From NCBI GenBank assembly GCA_934086315.1, contig CAKOHZ010000002.1, positions 248,001-312,000 of the forward strand: DNA of 64,000 nucleotides. The letters are read 5' to 3'. Position 1 is the first letter of the stretch, and each line of letters starts with the position of its first letter. Positions 1 through 8,830 of the stretch are shown piece by piece. The notes below the pieces were generated by a model. It saw only the letters and a program-made list of their open reading frames with translations. It did not search any database and was not told where the DNA came from. This stretch comes from an uncultured Bacilli bacterium (lineage in GTDB: Bacteria; Bacillota_I; Bacilli_A; RF39; UBA660). A program made the position numbers and the translations under genes.

Positions 1-490
1 CTCCTACTTGAGTATTTAAATATGCATCATCCCAATAAATTTCTGATTGAGTTCCAAATCTATTATTTGGTATTTCTTTTAAATTAATATAGAAAGCTAA
101 TTGTTGACTAGTAGCTTGTCCACCAAATTTAAATTTTTCCCAAGAAGTTCCTATAGTTGATGATAAAATTCCATCTCCAGCAAATAAACTTCTTGAATTA
201 GGATCATCTGACTTAAATTCAAATCCTCCTGGTTCTGCAATTAAACCAGTAATTTGTCCATCTTGTAATGTAATTAATGCTGTACCTTCAGGAACAATAA
301 TTTTACTACCATTAGTAATTACATTTTCTTGTCCCTTATAATTTTCTCCAACACCATTATTTGTACCTTTTGGCACTGCTTTAAATAATGCTGCTGTAGC
401 TGGAACACCTTCAGTTGGTCCATAAAAATCCTTCCATTGATCAGCAAATGTGCTACTAAGAGCACCACTAAATGCTTTAATAAATCCCAT
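1..490 (-). CDS. SPFH-domain protein, YdjI/virion-core-like (3' part cut by window start)
   Basis: Reading the minus strand from the ATG at 488-490 gives an open frame of 163 codons that runs off the window edge, so the C-terminal part is missing. The start MGFIKAFSGALSSTFADQWK, followed by VPKGTNN and the stretch SKIIVPEGTALITLQDGQIT, matches the N-terminal region of the YdjI-like SPFH family (often called virion core protein in annotations). Full-length members carry an SPFH domain and usually a C-terminal zinc ribbon; neither end can be checked here. A good ribosome binding site (AGAGAGGT) precedes the ATG. Bacillus YdjI belongs to a membrane-stress locus. A second SPFH protein lies just upstream on the same strand. 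Family assignment is fairly sure, function is inference. Confidence 0.75.
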   Translation of the reverse strand, partial: MGFIKAFSGALSSTFADQWKDFYGPTEGVPATAALFKAVPKGTNNGVGENYKGQENVITNGSKIIVPEGTALITLQDGQITGLIAEPGGFEFKSDDPNSRSLFAGDGILSSTIGTSWEKFKFGGQATSQQLAFYINLKEIPNNRFGTQSEIYWDDAYLNTQVG

Positions 491-652
491 AATCTTACCT
501 CTCTTCTTTAGCATTTTTTAAATAAAGTTACTAAAAATATACAAATTATCAAAGCAACAACTAATAAAAAAATATTATCACTTCTAAAAACATATTTTTA
601 TCTATACTTCATCTATCATTTTAATTATATCATAAAACATTTTAATTACTAC

Positions 653-684
653 TAAAAAAGACATATTTTTTTAAACATGTCTTT
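653..684 (-). terminator. Rho-independent terminator after the stomatin-like gene
   Basis: On the minus strand AAAGACAT and ATGTCTTT form a stem around a short A/T loop and are followed by a run of T. It lies 10 bases beyond the stop codon of the gene that ends at 694. Confidence 0.7.
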
Positions 685-693
685 CTTTTTTTC

Positions 694-1497
694 TTACATT
701 TCACTAGTATCTTTATGATTCTTAGTTAATTTTTTAATTACATCAGTTGTATCAACGCTCTTACCTTTTATTGCTTCTAATACCTCTATTGGTACACAGA
801 ATATAATAGTATTTGATTGGTCACTACTAATATCATTAATAGTAGATAATGTTCTCAAATGCATAGCGCCTGGAGTATTAGCCATAGTTTCAGCAGCGAT
901 AGCTAAATTCTTAGATGCTTCAACTTCTCCTTTAGCTTTAGTAAGAATAGCCTCTTTTTCTCTTTCTGCTTCTGCAGCTTTAGCAATTACTCTCTTCATT
1001 TCTTCTGGAAGACTCACATCTTTAAGCTCAACGTTTTCTACTTTTATACCCCAGGGATCAGTAGCTTCATCAATAATCTTACAAATTTCTGTAGATATTT
1101 TTTCACGTTCTCCAAGTAGTTCATTTAATGAAACACTACCTACCACATTTCTCATAGTAGTTTGTGCAAGTTGACTAACTGCATAATAAAAGTTTTCTAC
1201 TTCTAATATTGCTTTTGACGCATCAAATATCTTATAGTATATTACCGCATTTATTCTAACAGATACATTATCTTTAGTAATAGCATCTTGTTCTGGAACA
1301 TCTACTGCTTTAGTTCTTATATCTATTTTCTTATATGATTGAAAAATTGGTAAAACTATGTTCCATCCAGGTTCCATAATCTTATTAAATTTTCCTTGAG
1401 AAAATTTAACTCCTCTTTCATATTCATCAATTTGAACAATACTTCTAAGTAGTACAATTACGATAATAATAACTATAATCCAAAATAAATAATCCAT
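694..1497 (-). CDS. Stomatin/slipin-like SPFH membrane protein
   Basis: 267 aa. A single hydrophobic segment at residues 3-20 anchors the protein. It is followed by a band-7/SPFH domain (about 22-190), including the typical VDVPEQDAITKDNVSVRINA and the VENVELKDVSLPEEM motif of prokaryotic slipins. A charged helix rich in E/K/A (about 165-205) is the usual stomatin coiled coil that drives oligomerisation. The length is normal for slipins. Family members organise membrane microdomains and often partner with NfeD-type proteins; no NfeD gene is visible here. The start is set by AGGTGA upstream of the ATG at 1495-1497. The gene sits alone, with a terminator downstream. Confidence 0.88.
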   Translation of the reverse strand: MDYLFWIIVIIIVIVLLRSIVQIDEYERGVKFSQGKFNKIMEPGWNIVLPIFQSYKKIDIRTKAVDVPEQDAITKDNVSVRINAVIYYKIFDASKAILEVENFYYAVSQLAQTTMRNVVGSVSLNELLGEREKISTEICKIIDEATDPWGIKVENVELKDVSLPEEMKRVIAKAAEAEREKEAILTKAKGEVEASKNLAIAAETMANTPGAMHLRTLSTINDISSDQSNTIIFCVPIEVLEAIKGKSVDTTDVIKKLTKNHKDTSEM

Positions 1498-1551
1498 ACC
1501 CTTTCACCTCTTATTATCATTATATTATATTTAATTGCAAAATAAAAGAAG

Positions 1552-1881
1552 TTATTTTGAAACTTCTTCATCTTCATCACATAATATATTAATTTCATAA
1601 TCGTCTAACAATATTCCCTTAGAAACAACTACACTCTTAATACATTTATCTTTATATTTATCATTATTTTCTAAATATTTAGAACCTATTAATTCATCTA
1701 TATACACTATAGCTGCATTTCCAACAGAAACTGATATATTATTATCTTTCATATAATTATTAGTGGCACTTCTAAGTTCCCTTTTAAGTTTATTATCTTC
1801 TAAGTTATATCCAAGTATTAATAACATACCACATATTAGAACTATTAGACTAGTCCATATAATCATTATATTTTTACTCAT
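1552..1881 (-). CDS. Small membrane-anchored protein, pilin-like C-domain
   Basis: 109 aa, not recognised as a named family. Residues 5-25 form one hydrophobic segment; the rest is extracytoplasmic. The pattern in the soluble part (an A..NYMKDN helix, then a short strand, ELIGSKYLENNDKYKDKC with a lone Cys, and a closing strand with a second Cys) is shared with the neighbouring gene and resembles the globular domain of small pseudopilin-like proteins. There is no GFxxxE prepilin cleavage site, so assembly into a pilus is doubtful. Its ATG overlaps the stop codon of the upstream gene (TAATG), so the two are translationally coupled. Function unknown. Confidence 0.6.
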   Translation of the reverse strand: MSKNIMIIWTSLIVLICGMLLILGYNLEDNKLKRELRSATNNYMKDNNISVSVGNAAIVYIDELIGSKYLENNDKYKDKCIKSVVVSKGILLDDYEINILCDEDEEVSK

Positions 1882-2309
1882 TAATAATCATTTTCACTTT
1901 CATAACCAGTAGTAGTATATCTAGAACATTTAATGTAGGAAACATATACTTGATTACCACCATTTGAATTTATTACTTTTGCATAACCACTACAAGTTTT
2001 ATTTCTATCATCAACTAATGTACCTAAATACCCATTAGCTTGTAATGTAGAAACTCTAATAATGACAATATCATTTCCACTATTATTATACATATCTTGA
2101 TAATATTTTTTAGCAGCGTTTACAACCTTAGTCTCAAGTGGTTCATAAGAATACACTTCACTTCCAGTATTATCTGGTTTAACTAATGGATTATCATTTT
2201 CTCCTAAAAGTCCCAATCTATTAAGTCCAATAGTCGCAATTACTAAACAAAATAAGAATATAAGTATATAAAATAATTCTACTCTAAGTCCCCAACCATT
2301 TTTATTCAT
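1881..2309 (-). CDS. Membrane-anchored pilin-like domain protein
   Basis: 142 aa from the ATG at 2307-2309. A GTG nine bases upstream lies inside the ribosome binding site (GGTAGGTGA) and is unlikely to be the start. One membrane segment (about 9-29) is followed by a polar linker and a C-terminal domain containing a VVNAAKKYYQDMYNN helix, STLQANGYLGTLVDDRNKTCSGY, and a final YIKCSRYTTTGY strand. Two cysteines could form the disulfide typical of pilin-like folds. The layout matches the next gene downstream, suggesting a duplicated pair with related extracellular roles. The family is common as hypothetical proteins in AT-rich Firmicutes; I cannot give a function. Confidence 0.6.
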   Translation of the reverse strand: MNKNGWGLRVELFYILIFLFCLVIATIGLNRLGLLGENDNPLVKPDNTGSEVYSYEPLETKVVNAAKKYYQDMYNNSGNDIVIIRVSTLQANGYLGTLVDDRNKTCSGYAKVINSNGGNQVYVSYIKCSRYTTTGYESENDY

Positions 2310-2352
2310 AAAATTCACCTACCTAAATTATATATCATAATTAGTATTTTTT

Positions 2353-2646
2353 CTATAATAATTCTTCTATTTTACTTTTAATTTCTTCATCTTTAATGTT
2401 ATTTAATAATTCTTTTATTTTTTTATTTCTATCATATATTTTTAGTATATCTTCAAACTTAATTAATTTATTTGTTATTTGGTTTAAATATTTTGATGCA
2501 TAACTTCTACTTACTTCATATAAATCAGCTATTTCTCCTAAACTATAATCTTCAAAATAATAGTATTCAAAATAATTTTTTTCTTTTTCATTTAATAGTT
2601 CCTTATATATAAGATATAAACTAGTTATATATTCTCTTTCTATCAT
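2353..2646 (-). CDS. ylxM: YlxM/p13-like HTH protein, SRP-associated
   Basis: 97 aa. The sequence YKELLNEKEKNYFEYYYFEDYSLGEIADLYEVSRSYASKYLN is the sigma-70-region-4-like helix-turn-helix of the UPF0122 (YlxM) family, and the length is typical. In Firmicutes ylxM is classically encoded next to ftsY and ffh, and family members have been linked to the signal recognition particle. Here it directly follows ftsY with a one-base TAATG overlap, which supports the assignment; ffh and smc are not in the window. The C-terminal third is charged and probably helical. Confidence 0.88.
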   Translation of the reverse strand: MIEREYITSLYLIYKELLNEKEKNYFEYYYFEDYSLGEIADLYEVSRSYASKYLNQITNKLIKFEDILKIYDRNKKIKELLNNIKDEEIKSKIEELL

Positions 2647-3680
2647 TAGAACTCCTTAAATAATCCATATATATATTTTTCTATATCAAATGGTATCAAA
2701 TCAGTTTCTTTTTCACCAAGTCCAACAAACTTAACTGGAATATTTACTAATTCTTTAATAGCAAGAACTATACCACCTTTAGCCGTACCATCAAGTTTGG
2801 TAAGAACTATTCCTGTTATATTAGTTATTTCTTTAAAACTTTTAGCTTGAGTTATACCATTTTGTCCAGTAGTTGCATCTATTACAAGTAATGTTTCAAC
2901 TGGATTACCAGGTATTATCTCATTAATAACTCTATTCATCTTTTCAAGTTCTTTCATTAAGTTAGCTTTATTTTGAAGACGACCTGCTGTATCTACAAGT
3001 ACTATATCATACTTTTCATCTCTAGCTTTCTTAAGACCATCATATATTACAGCTGAAGGATCTTTTCTATCATCACCATAAAAAGATACTCCGATTCTTT
3101 CAGCCCACTCATTTAATTGATTAACAGCACCTGCTCTAAAAGTATCTCCAGCTATAAGCATAATTTTTTTTCCTTCGCTCTTAAACTTATTAGCTATCTT
3201 AGCAATACTTGTAGTTTTGCCAACACCATTAACACCAACAAAAAGTACTACATTAGTTTCTCCATCTTTAATATTTAATTTACTTGATAATATATCATTA
3301 CCTACATAAATCATAAATAATTCATCAACTATTACTTCTTTTAAATATTCAAAGTCAGTTATATTTTCGCTTTTAACACGCTTCTTTAATCTATCAACAA
3401 AATCCATAACAGTATTAACACCGATATCAGCAGTTATTAATATTTCTTCAAGTTCATCATAAAAATCATCACTTATCTTAGTATATTTAATACCTAATAA
3501 AGAAAGTTTACTAACAAAATTATCACGACTCTTAGATAGACCTTCAACATACTTTTCAGTTTCTTTAATCTCTTCTAATTCTTCACTTACTTCACTATTA
3601 TCTATTTCTTCTTCATTAATCTTTTCTTTTATTTCTTCTTGTTTACTAAAAATATTTTTAATCTTACTAAATAATCCCAT
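2646..3680 (-). CDS. ftsY: Signal recognition particle receptor FtsY
   Basis: 344 aa. FtsY is the membrane-associated GTPase that docks SRP-ribosome complexes at the translocon. An acidic N-terminal A domain (about 15-50) precedes the NG domain. G1 GVNGVGKTT is at about 149-157; DTAGR and TKLDGTAKGG (G4/G5) follow. I take the ATG at 3678-3680 (MGLFSKIKN, the usual FtsY beginning) because AGGTG lies six bases upstream; a GTG and an ATG just before it fall inside the Shine-Dalgarno. The length is close to that of Bacillus FtsY. It heads a two-gene unit with ylxM and has an extended -10 promoter in the divergent region at 3690-3766. Confidence 0.97.
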   Translation of the reverse strand: MGLFSKIKNIFSKQEEIKEKINEEEIDNSEVSEELEEIKETEKYVEGLSKSRDNFVSKLSLLGIKYTKISDDFYDELEEILITADIGVNTVMDFVDRLKKRVKSENITDFEYLKEVIVDELFMIYVGNDILSSKLNIKDGETNVVLFVGVNGVGKTTSIAKIANKFKSEGKKIMLIAGDTFRAGAVNQLNEWAERIGVSFYGDDRKDPSAVIYDGLKKARDEKYDIVLVDTAGRLQNKANLMKELEKMNRVINEIIPGNPVETLLVIDATTGQNGITQAKSFKEITNITGIVLTKLDGTAKGGIVLAIKELVNIPVKFVGLGEKETDLIPFDIEKYIYGLFKEF

Positions 3681-3698
3681 CTTCATCACCTAATTGCT

Positions 3699-3707
3699 AT
3701 TATACCA
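3699..3707 (-). promoter_or_regulatory. Extended -10 promoter for ftsY-ylxM
   Basis: The minus strand reads TGGTATAAT, a perfect -10 with the TG extension, 19 bases before the ftsY ATG. No good -35 is visible at the standard spacing. It is divergent from the RNase J promoter. Confidence 0.5.
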
Positions 3708-3724
3708 TATAAAATCTCGATAAC

Positions 3725-3753
3725 TAGACAAAACTTAATTTTTTTGATATAAT
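3725..3753 (+). promoter_or_regulatory. Sigma-A promoter for RNase J
   Basis: TAGACA at 3725-3730 and TATAAT at 3748-3753 are separated by exactly 17 bases. The start codon of the gene lies 37 bases further on, giving a short leader with the ribosome binding site GAAGGGA. Confidence 0.8.
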
Positions 3754-3790
3754 CTATAAATACAAATTGACTTTTCGAAGGGATGATGAA

Positions 3791-5479
3791 ATGAATAGTA
3801 AAAACAATGAGACTTTAGTCTGTGCTTTAGGTGGCTTAGGCGAAGTTGGTAAAAATATGTATGTTGTTATGCATGAAGAAGAATTATTTATAATAGATTG
3901 TGGAGTTATGTTTCCAGAAGATGATTTAATGGGGATTGACTATGTACTAGCTGATTATAATGTTCTTAAGACTATGCAAAACAAAATAAAAGGTTTAATT
4001 ATAACACATGGTCATGAAGATCATATTGGTGGTATACCATTCTTACTTCAAAATATTAATATACCAGTTATCTATACACCTAATATTGCTGGTAAACTTA
4101 TTAAAAACAAACTTGAAGAAAGAAACATACCATGTCCTAAAATGGTAACTGTTAATGAGGAATTATATATTAGAACTAAGCACTTTAGTATTGAGTTCTT
4201 CACAACTACTCACTCTATACCAGATTCATTTGGTATGGCTATACATACACCTAATGGTACTATAGTAGAAACAGGAGACTTCAAAATAGACTTAACTCCT
4301 ATTGGACCAGTTGCTAATATGGGTAAAATGGCTGCAATTGGAAATGAAGGCGTAACACTTTTGATGAGTGATTCAACAAATGCTCTTACACCAGGTTTCT
4401 CAGCAAGTGAATCAGTAGTAGATGAAGCCTTAGGTGAAATATTTGCGGCAAACACTGAATCAAGAATAATCTTAGCTACATTTGCAAGTAACATCTATAG
4501 ACTTACTCACATTGTAGAAACTTGTAAAGAAAACAATAGAAAAATCGCAGTGTTTGGTCGAAGTATGAATACAAATATTGAAATAGCTATAGAATGTGGT
4601 TATATAAAAGATAAAGACATATTTATAACAAGTGATGAAGCTAATAAACTTCCACCATCAAAAGTATGTCTACTTTGTACAGGTAGTCAAGGAGAACCTC
4701 TAGCTGCCCTATCCCGTATCGCAAATGGAAATGATAGAAATATAACACTTATGAAAGATGATACAGTTATATTCTCAAGTTCACCAATACCAGGTAACTC
4801 AATGTCTATTAACAGAATCATTAATAAATTATATTTAAAAGGTGCTAAAGTTTATACTAACACTAGTGAATATGATGTTCATACAAGTGGACACGCTAAA
4901 CAAGAAGAATTAAAACTTCTACTTAGACTTATACGTCCTAAATACTTTATGCCAATGCATGGTGAATATAGAATGCTAGTTTCACATACAGACTTAGGTG
5001 TACTTTGCGATATACCAAGAGAAAATACATTCGTATGTAAAAATGGAGATGTAATGGCTCTTAAAGATGGAGTTGTTTATAGAAAAGGTTCTATTCCAAT
5101 AAATGATATATATGTAGATGGAAGTAGAATTGGAGATGTTGGTGTTTCAATCATAAAAGATAGAAAGATAATGTCAACAGATGGAGTACTTATTGTTATA
5201 TTGAATATAGACCTAGTAAATAAAAAACTATTATTAGAACCAAATATAACTACAAGAGGTTTTGTAGTAGTAAACGATAATCAAGACTTAATTAAAAAAA
5301 TACAAGATAAAACGAATATAATCGCACTAAACGAACTTGAAAAAGATAACTTCAGTCTAACAGACTTAAAAAATAGAATTATCTTAGAAATAAATTCTTA
5401 TGTCATAGAACTAACTGGCAGAAGACCAATCATTATACCAATGATATTAAGCACAAAAGAAAACTTGAATAACGATTAA
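3791..5479 (+). CDS. Ribonuclease J
   Basis: 562 aa. A metallo-beta-lactamase/beta-CASP nuclease with 5'-to-3' exo- and endonuclease roles in mRNA decay and RNA maturation. The metal-binding motif HGHEDHIGG is at about 73-81. Later landmarks are ETGDFKID, the beta-CASP segment with FASNIYR, VHTSGHAKQEE and PMHGEYR. The length fits RNase J1/J2. I choose the ATG at 3791 because GAAGGGA is well placed before it; an in-frame TTG at 3767 lies upstream of that site. Whether it is J1 or J2 cannot be decided from one copy. It is the only plus-strand gene in the first 16 kb and has its own promoter and terminator. Confidence 0.96.
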   Translation: MNSKNNETLVCALGGLGEVGKNMYVVMHEEELFIIDCGVMFPEDDLMGIDYVLADYNVLKTMQNKIKGLIITHGHEDHIGGIPFLLQNINIPVIYTPNIAGKLIKNKLEERNIPCPKMVTVNEELYIRTKHFSIEFFTTTHSIPDSFGMAIHTPNGTIVETGDFKIDLTPIGPVANMGKMAAIGNEGVTLLMSDSTNALTPGFSASESVVDEALGEIFAANTESRIILATFASNIYRLTHIVETCKENNRKIAVFGRSMNTNIEIAIECGYIKDKDIFITSDEANKLPPSKVCLLCTGSQGEPLAALSRIANGNDRNITLMKDDTVIFSSSPIPGNSMSINRIINKLYLKGAKVYTNTSEYDVHTSGHAKQEELKLLLRLIRPKYFMPMHGEYRMLVSHTDLGVLCDIPRENTFVCKNGDVMALKDGVVYRKGSIPINDIYVDGSRIGDVGVSIIKDRKIMSTDGVLIVILNIDLVNKKLLLEPNITTRGFVVVNDNQDLIKKIQDKTNIIALNELEKDNFSLTDLKNRIILEINSYVIELTGRRPIIIPMILSTKENLNND

Positions 5480-5490
5480 TTCAAGTTTTT
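5461..5490 (+). terminator. Terminator after RNase J
   Basis: A ten-base-pair stem (AAACTTGAAT/ATTCAAGTTT), whose loop contains the end of the gene, is followed by seven T. The stop codon lies in the hairpin. It may also act weakly for the convergent gene ending at 5491. Confidence 0.85.
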
Positions 5491-6729
5491 TTATTTTGTA
5501 AGTTTTCTTTCAAAACTAATAGTATCTTTATCATCAAAATTAATAAAATCAACTGATAAGTTGCTTGCCTTATTATCTTCAAAATCAATACTACCTACCA
5601 AAAACCCTCTATTAACAATAGTATACGAATTAGATGGCATATCAGCAAGTGTAGGTACTCTAAATATCGCATATTTACCATCGAATAAACATCTATATTG
5701 ATGACTATGTCCAAAAAAATTTAAAAGGACTGTAGAATCCCCCACAACATTTAACATTCTTGATATATCATGTTTTAAAGATATGTATTCATCTCTAAGT
5801 CTTAAATATGAACTTCTATACCCAGTAATGGTAAAATCATTTCTATTACTTAAAGTATCTGCAATATCATAATTACAAACAACTATTGGAAAAGCATCAT
5901 GATTACCAAGTAGTATTACATTTTTAACACTACTATCATATGGATAATCTTCTATAATATGATTTACTTGAGAAGGAATACTTCTATACTTACGATTACA
6001 CCTACTAAAATTAGAATAACATCCTTCAATTAAATCACCAGCATGAAATATATATTTAATACCATGACTAAGCGCATAATCATATACTATCTTTAAATAA
6101 TCAAAATTTTCATATTTACTTCCTATATGAGTATCACTTATAACAATAAAACTAAGTTTATCATCACACTCTAAATTAAATGTATCGCACACATAAGAAT
6201 GAGATAAAGCTTCTTCATTATTAAGACCTTTTTGTACTAATAATTCTCTTCTAGGTATATTATCTACATGTTCTCTTTTGATTATACTATCACTCTTTAA
6301 TAAATTTAATACTTCATCAATAGCATTTTTAACTAAAGATAAATATATCTTTTCATCAGAAGTTCCATAAGTATATAAATCTATATACATAGTTCTAAGT
6401 AATGATAAATATGATGAAGGACTAATATTAAGTACATTAATAATTTCAAAATAACTTTTACCATCGCAAAGTAAACCAAATGTTTGATTTCTTTTTATCC
6501 CACCAAAATTTCTAGTAACATTTTTACCAAGTAATTTATCAAGCATAGGAATTAAATAAAAATTACTTTCTTCCATAGAAAAAACTATATCACTTCTTAT
6601 TTTCTTAAGCATAGATACTATATAAGATTTTTCTAGATTTAAACATTTAGATATATCATCTACACCATAATCTAACTTAACTAAATAAATTATATGTTCA
6701 TATACATCAAAATTTACATTAGTAGTCAT
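5491..6729 (-). CDS. Calcineurin-like metallophosphoesterase with N-terminal HTH repeats
   Basis: 412 aa. The C-terminal half is a metallophosphoesterase: ISDTHIGS (DTH at 199-201), FHAGDLIEG (about 229-236), LLGNHDAFP and FFGHSHQY supply the standard metal ligands. The first 190 residues are not catalytic. They contain two helical segments that look like helix-turn-helix units (around residues 20-48 and 82-112), so nucleic-acid binding or regulation is possible. Substrate unknown; relatives include nucleases, cyclic-nucleotide and protein phosphatases. The start is supported by GGAGGGG upstream of the ATG. It is a single gene, convergent with RNase J. Confidence 0.8.
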   Translation of the reverse strand: MTTNVNFDVYEHIIYLVKLDYGVDDISKCLNLEKSYIVSMLKKIRSDIVFSMEESNFYLIPMLDKLLGKNVTRNFGGIKRNQTFGLLCDGKSYFEIINVLNISPSSYLSLLRTMYIDLYTYGTSDEKIYLSLVKNAIDEVLNLLKSDSIIKREHVDNIPRRELLVQKGLNNEEALSHSYVCDTFNLECDDKLSFIVISDTHIGSKYENFDYLKIVYDYALSHGIKYIFHAGDLIEGCYSNFSRCNRKYRSIPSQVNHIIEDYPYDSSVKNVILLGNHDAFPIVVCNYDIADTLSNRNDFTITGYRSSYLRLRDEYISLKHDISRMLNVVGDSTVLLNFFGHSHQYRCLFDGKYAIFRVPTLADMPSNSYTIVNRGFLVGSIDFEDNKASNLSVDFINFDDKDTISFERKLTK

Positions 6730-6760
6730 AACCCCTCCATAGTAAAAAATATAATAACAT

Positions 6761-6787
6761 AAAAATAGAGTTTTTTAAACTCTATTT
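6761..6787 (-). terminator. Terminator after the CPBP protease gene
   Basis: AAATAGAGTT and AACTCTATTT pair around a six-base loop, followed on the minus strand by five T. The stem overlaps the stop codon at 6782. Confidence 0.75.
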
Positions 6788-8206
6788 ATTATATTCTACT
6801 TTATAAAGATTAGAATCTATATCAATAATATACTTATCTTTAATTTCAGAAATAAATAATGGATATTTATAGTTTTCATTTCTAAGAGTCATATACCCAA
6901 TTTGAGTTATTAGTGGGACATCAAATGTTTTAAATGATTTTTTAAATTCATCTAAGAAACCTTGAGTATTAGATAAACTACTCTTACTAAGGAAATTACT
7001 ATAATATATTTTAGTCTCAGTATCTGTACAATTGATAACAACTAAATATGAATTAACATTCTCTACTACTTCAAAGGAACTAATATTTTTATAATCAAGA
7101 ACAATAAAATCATTATTGTTTTTATTCTTAATTTCTAATAATCCATCATTATTAATAAAGAATTCATATACATAATTTGCTTCTATCTTATCATTCTCAC
7201 CTACATATACATCACGAGTATAGTTAATAGTATATTTGTCATAATATGGATAATGTGTTTCCATATCACGATAATTAACATTCTTACTATTAAATTCATA
7301 ACATATTTCATAATCTTCATAGCCATCAATGAACACTTCAAGCGGTAACATAACTATTACAAATAATGTTATCATAATAGTAACAAGTCTTTTATCATTT
7401 TTATCTATAACTTTAGTACCATCTTTTAAATTAGTTCTTTTAAATACAAGTAATGCACCTACTATATTTATAGCCGAAAGCATCAAAGTTAAAAAAGCTT
7501 GATATAAAACAATACCAGTAGTTGGAGTATTAAAAGTACAATCTTTAATTAAATTAATATCTCCAAGCATTAAACAAAAATCATATATACCATGTAAGAA
7601 TATAACTGCCCATATATTTTTGGTTTTATAATAAATACTTCCAAGTAATAAGCCTGCTGATGTAGCTTGTATTACCTGCATAATAGTTTCAATAAAACCT
7701 TGACCACCTAACATATTTGAAAAATGTATTGAACCAAATATTAAAGAAGAAAATAATATAGAAAGTATTATATGTTTTTTTGTATCTCCATATCTTTCAA
7801 TAAATTCATTTTGAAGCCAACCTCTACATAAAAATTCTTCAGCTATACCAATAAATATTGTTAACAATAATAAATTTATAAAATTACCAACATTAAATCC
7901 ATTTAAAGATGATAAATTTTGCAATAAAGATATAGCAGCTATTATAAGCATTGGAAATCCCAAAGCAATAGACTTTAAAAATTTTTGTTTTTTATCAGTA
8001 AATACGTAAGAATTCTTAAACAATAGCATAACAATAAGCACTAATGCAGCATATAACATTTCAAGCAATAAATCAGTGCCATATTTATTATAAGTAATAT
8101 TTCTAGATATAATTGCTGGAAGAATAGTTATTAAGATATCTATTAATATAAAAACAATTAACATTTGTAAAAAATATTTAAATATACTCTTTTTATTCTT
8201 TTTCAT
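6782..8206 (-). CDS. CPBP-family intramembrane glutamic endopeptidase with extra C-domain
   Basis: 474 aa. The first 260 residues form a multi-pass membrane domain carrying the CPBP (CAAX-protease and bacteriocin-processing) motifs: EEFLCRGWLQ (EExxxR), FGSIHFSNM and FLHGIYDF. Relatives cleave prenylated or leader-bearing peptides, or confer bacteriocin immunity. The last 170 residues after another membrane helix (around 275-292) form a soluble, Tyr/Asn-rich extracytoplasmic domain that is not part of the family core, making the protein longer than usual. It lies ten bases downstream of a DUF1003 gene, so co-transcription is likely. The substrate cannot be read from the sequence. Confidence 0.82.
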   Translation of the reverse strand: MKKNKKSIFKYFLQMLIVFILIDILITILPAIISRNITYNKYGTDLLLEMLYAALVLIVMLLFKNSYVFTDKKQKFLKSIALGFPMLIIAAISLLQNLSSLNGFNVGNFINLLLLTIFIGIAEEFLCRGWLQNEFIERYGDTKKHIILSILFSSLIFGSIHFSNMLGGQGFIETIMQVIQATSAGLLLGSIYYKTKNIWAVIFLHGIYDFCLMLGDINLIKDCTFNTPTTGIVLYQAFLTLMLSAINIVGALLVFKRTNLKDGTKVIDKNDKRLVTIMITLFVIVMLPLEVFIDGYEDYEICYEFNSKNVNYRDMETHYPYYDKYTINYTRDVYVGENDKIEANYVYEFFINNDGLLEIKNKNNNDFIVLDYKNISSFEVVENVNSYLVVINCTDTETKIYYSNFLSKSSLSNTQGFLDEFKKSFKTFDVPLITQIGYMTLRNENYKYPLFISEIKDKYIIDIDSNLYKVEYNK

Positions 8207-8216
8207 TTTCTAACAC

Positions 8217-8738
8217 CTACTTATCTTTCTCATCATCATTTATTATTCTTAATATCTTATTTTGGTTAGATATTATTTTAGTCATTTGATCATGCAACTC
8301 TTCAAGAATAAGTTCACTCTTTAAATCAGTTTTATAGTCATTTTTACCTCTTAAAGTATCCTTTTTAGCGGCTCTATTTTGACTCATCATTATTATTGGT
8401 GCTTGCAAAGCAGCAACGCATGATAAGAATAAATTAAGTAATATAAATGGGTATGGATCAAAAGCATCTTCTTCACTTAGAATTATCAAATTAAGTCCCA
8501 TCCATAATAATAGGAATACTACAAATCCTATAATAAATCCCCAACTACCAGCCTTTTCAGTAATTCTATCAGCTAGTTTATCTTTCCATGTTTCGTTTTC
8601 TTCAGCTTGTTTATCAACATCTATAGCTATTGGTTCATTAAATAATATTTCCATTAACTGAGATTCATCTTCATTTTCCAGTTCTTTATTTTTAAGTAAC
8701 ATTTTAACAATTTCTTTTTTTGTTTTAACCTGTCCCAT
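8217..8738 (-). CDS. DUF1003 membrane protein
   Basis: 173 aa from the ATG at 8736-8738, preceded by AGAGGT; a longer upstream reading has no ribosome binding site and overlaps the promoter. The core WKDKLADRITEKAGSWGFIIGF, then LLLWMGLNLI and DPYPFILLNLFLSCVAALQAPIIMMSQNR, is the diagnostic DUF1003 block: two transmembrane helices flanked by charged helices, with the conserved ADR, FDPYPF and MSQNR segments. The biochemical role of the family is unknown. The C-terminus is a predicted helix. Likely first gene of a two-gene operon with the CPBP protease. Confidence 0.9.
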   Translation of the reverse strand: MGQVKTKKEIVKMLLKNKELENEDESQLMEILFNEPIAIDVDKQAEENETWKDKLADRITEKAGSWGFIIGFVVFLLLWMGLNLIILSEEDAFDPYPFILLNLFLSCVAALQAPIIMMSQNRAAKKDTLRGKNDYKTDLKSELILEELHDQMTKIISNQNKILRIINDDEKDK

Positions 8739-8760
8739 ATTTGTTCTACCTCTATTATAA

Positions 8761-8789
8761 ATAATATAACAAAAAACTTTTAAAGTAAA
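8761..8789 (-). promoter_or_regulatory. Promoter for the DUF1003-CPBP operon
   Basis: The minus strand shows TTTACT (8784-8789) and TATTAT (8761-8766) with a 17-base spacer, placing transcription start about 15 bases before the chosen ATG. Confidence 0.5.
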
Positions 8790-8830
8790 GAACAAGTCAC
8801 ATATTTTAATCAATAAAAAAGTGTGTTTCA

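Noticed and set aside
515..600. Minus-strand frame coding a hydrophobic peptide (DNIFLLVVALIICIFLVTLF) upstream of the SPFH gene
   Set aside because: No ATG, GTG or TTG start with a ribosome binding site is available; an upstream TAA closes the frame. Could be a remnant but not supportable.
4210..4494. 94-codon minus-strand ORF inside the RNase J gene
   Set aside because: Shadow of a conserved enzyme gene with no independent signals.
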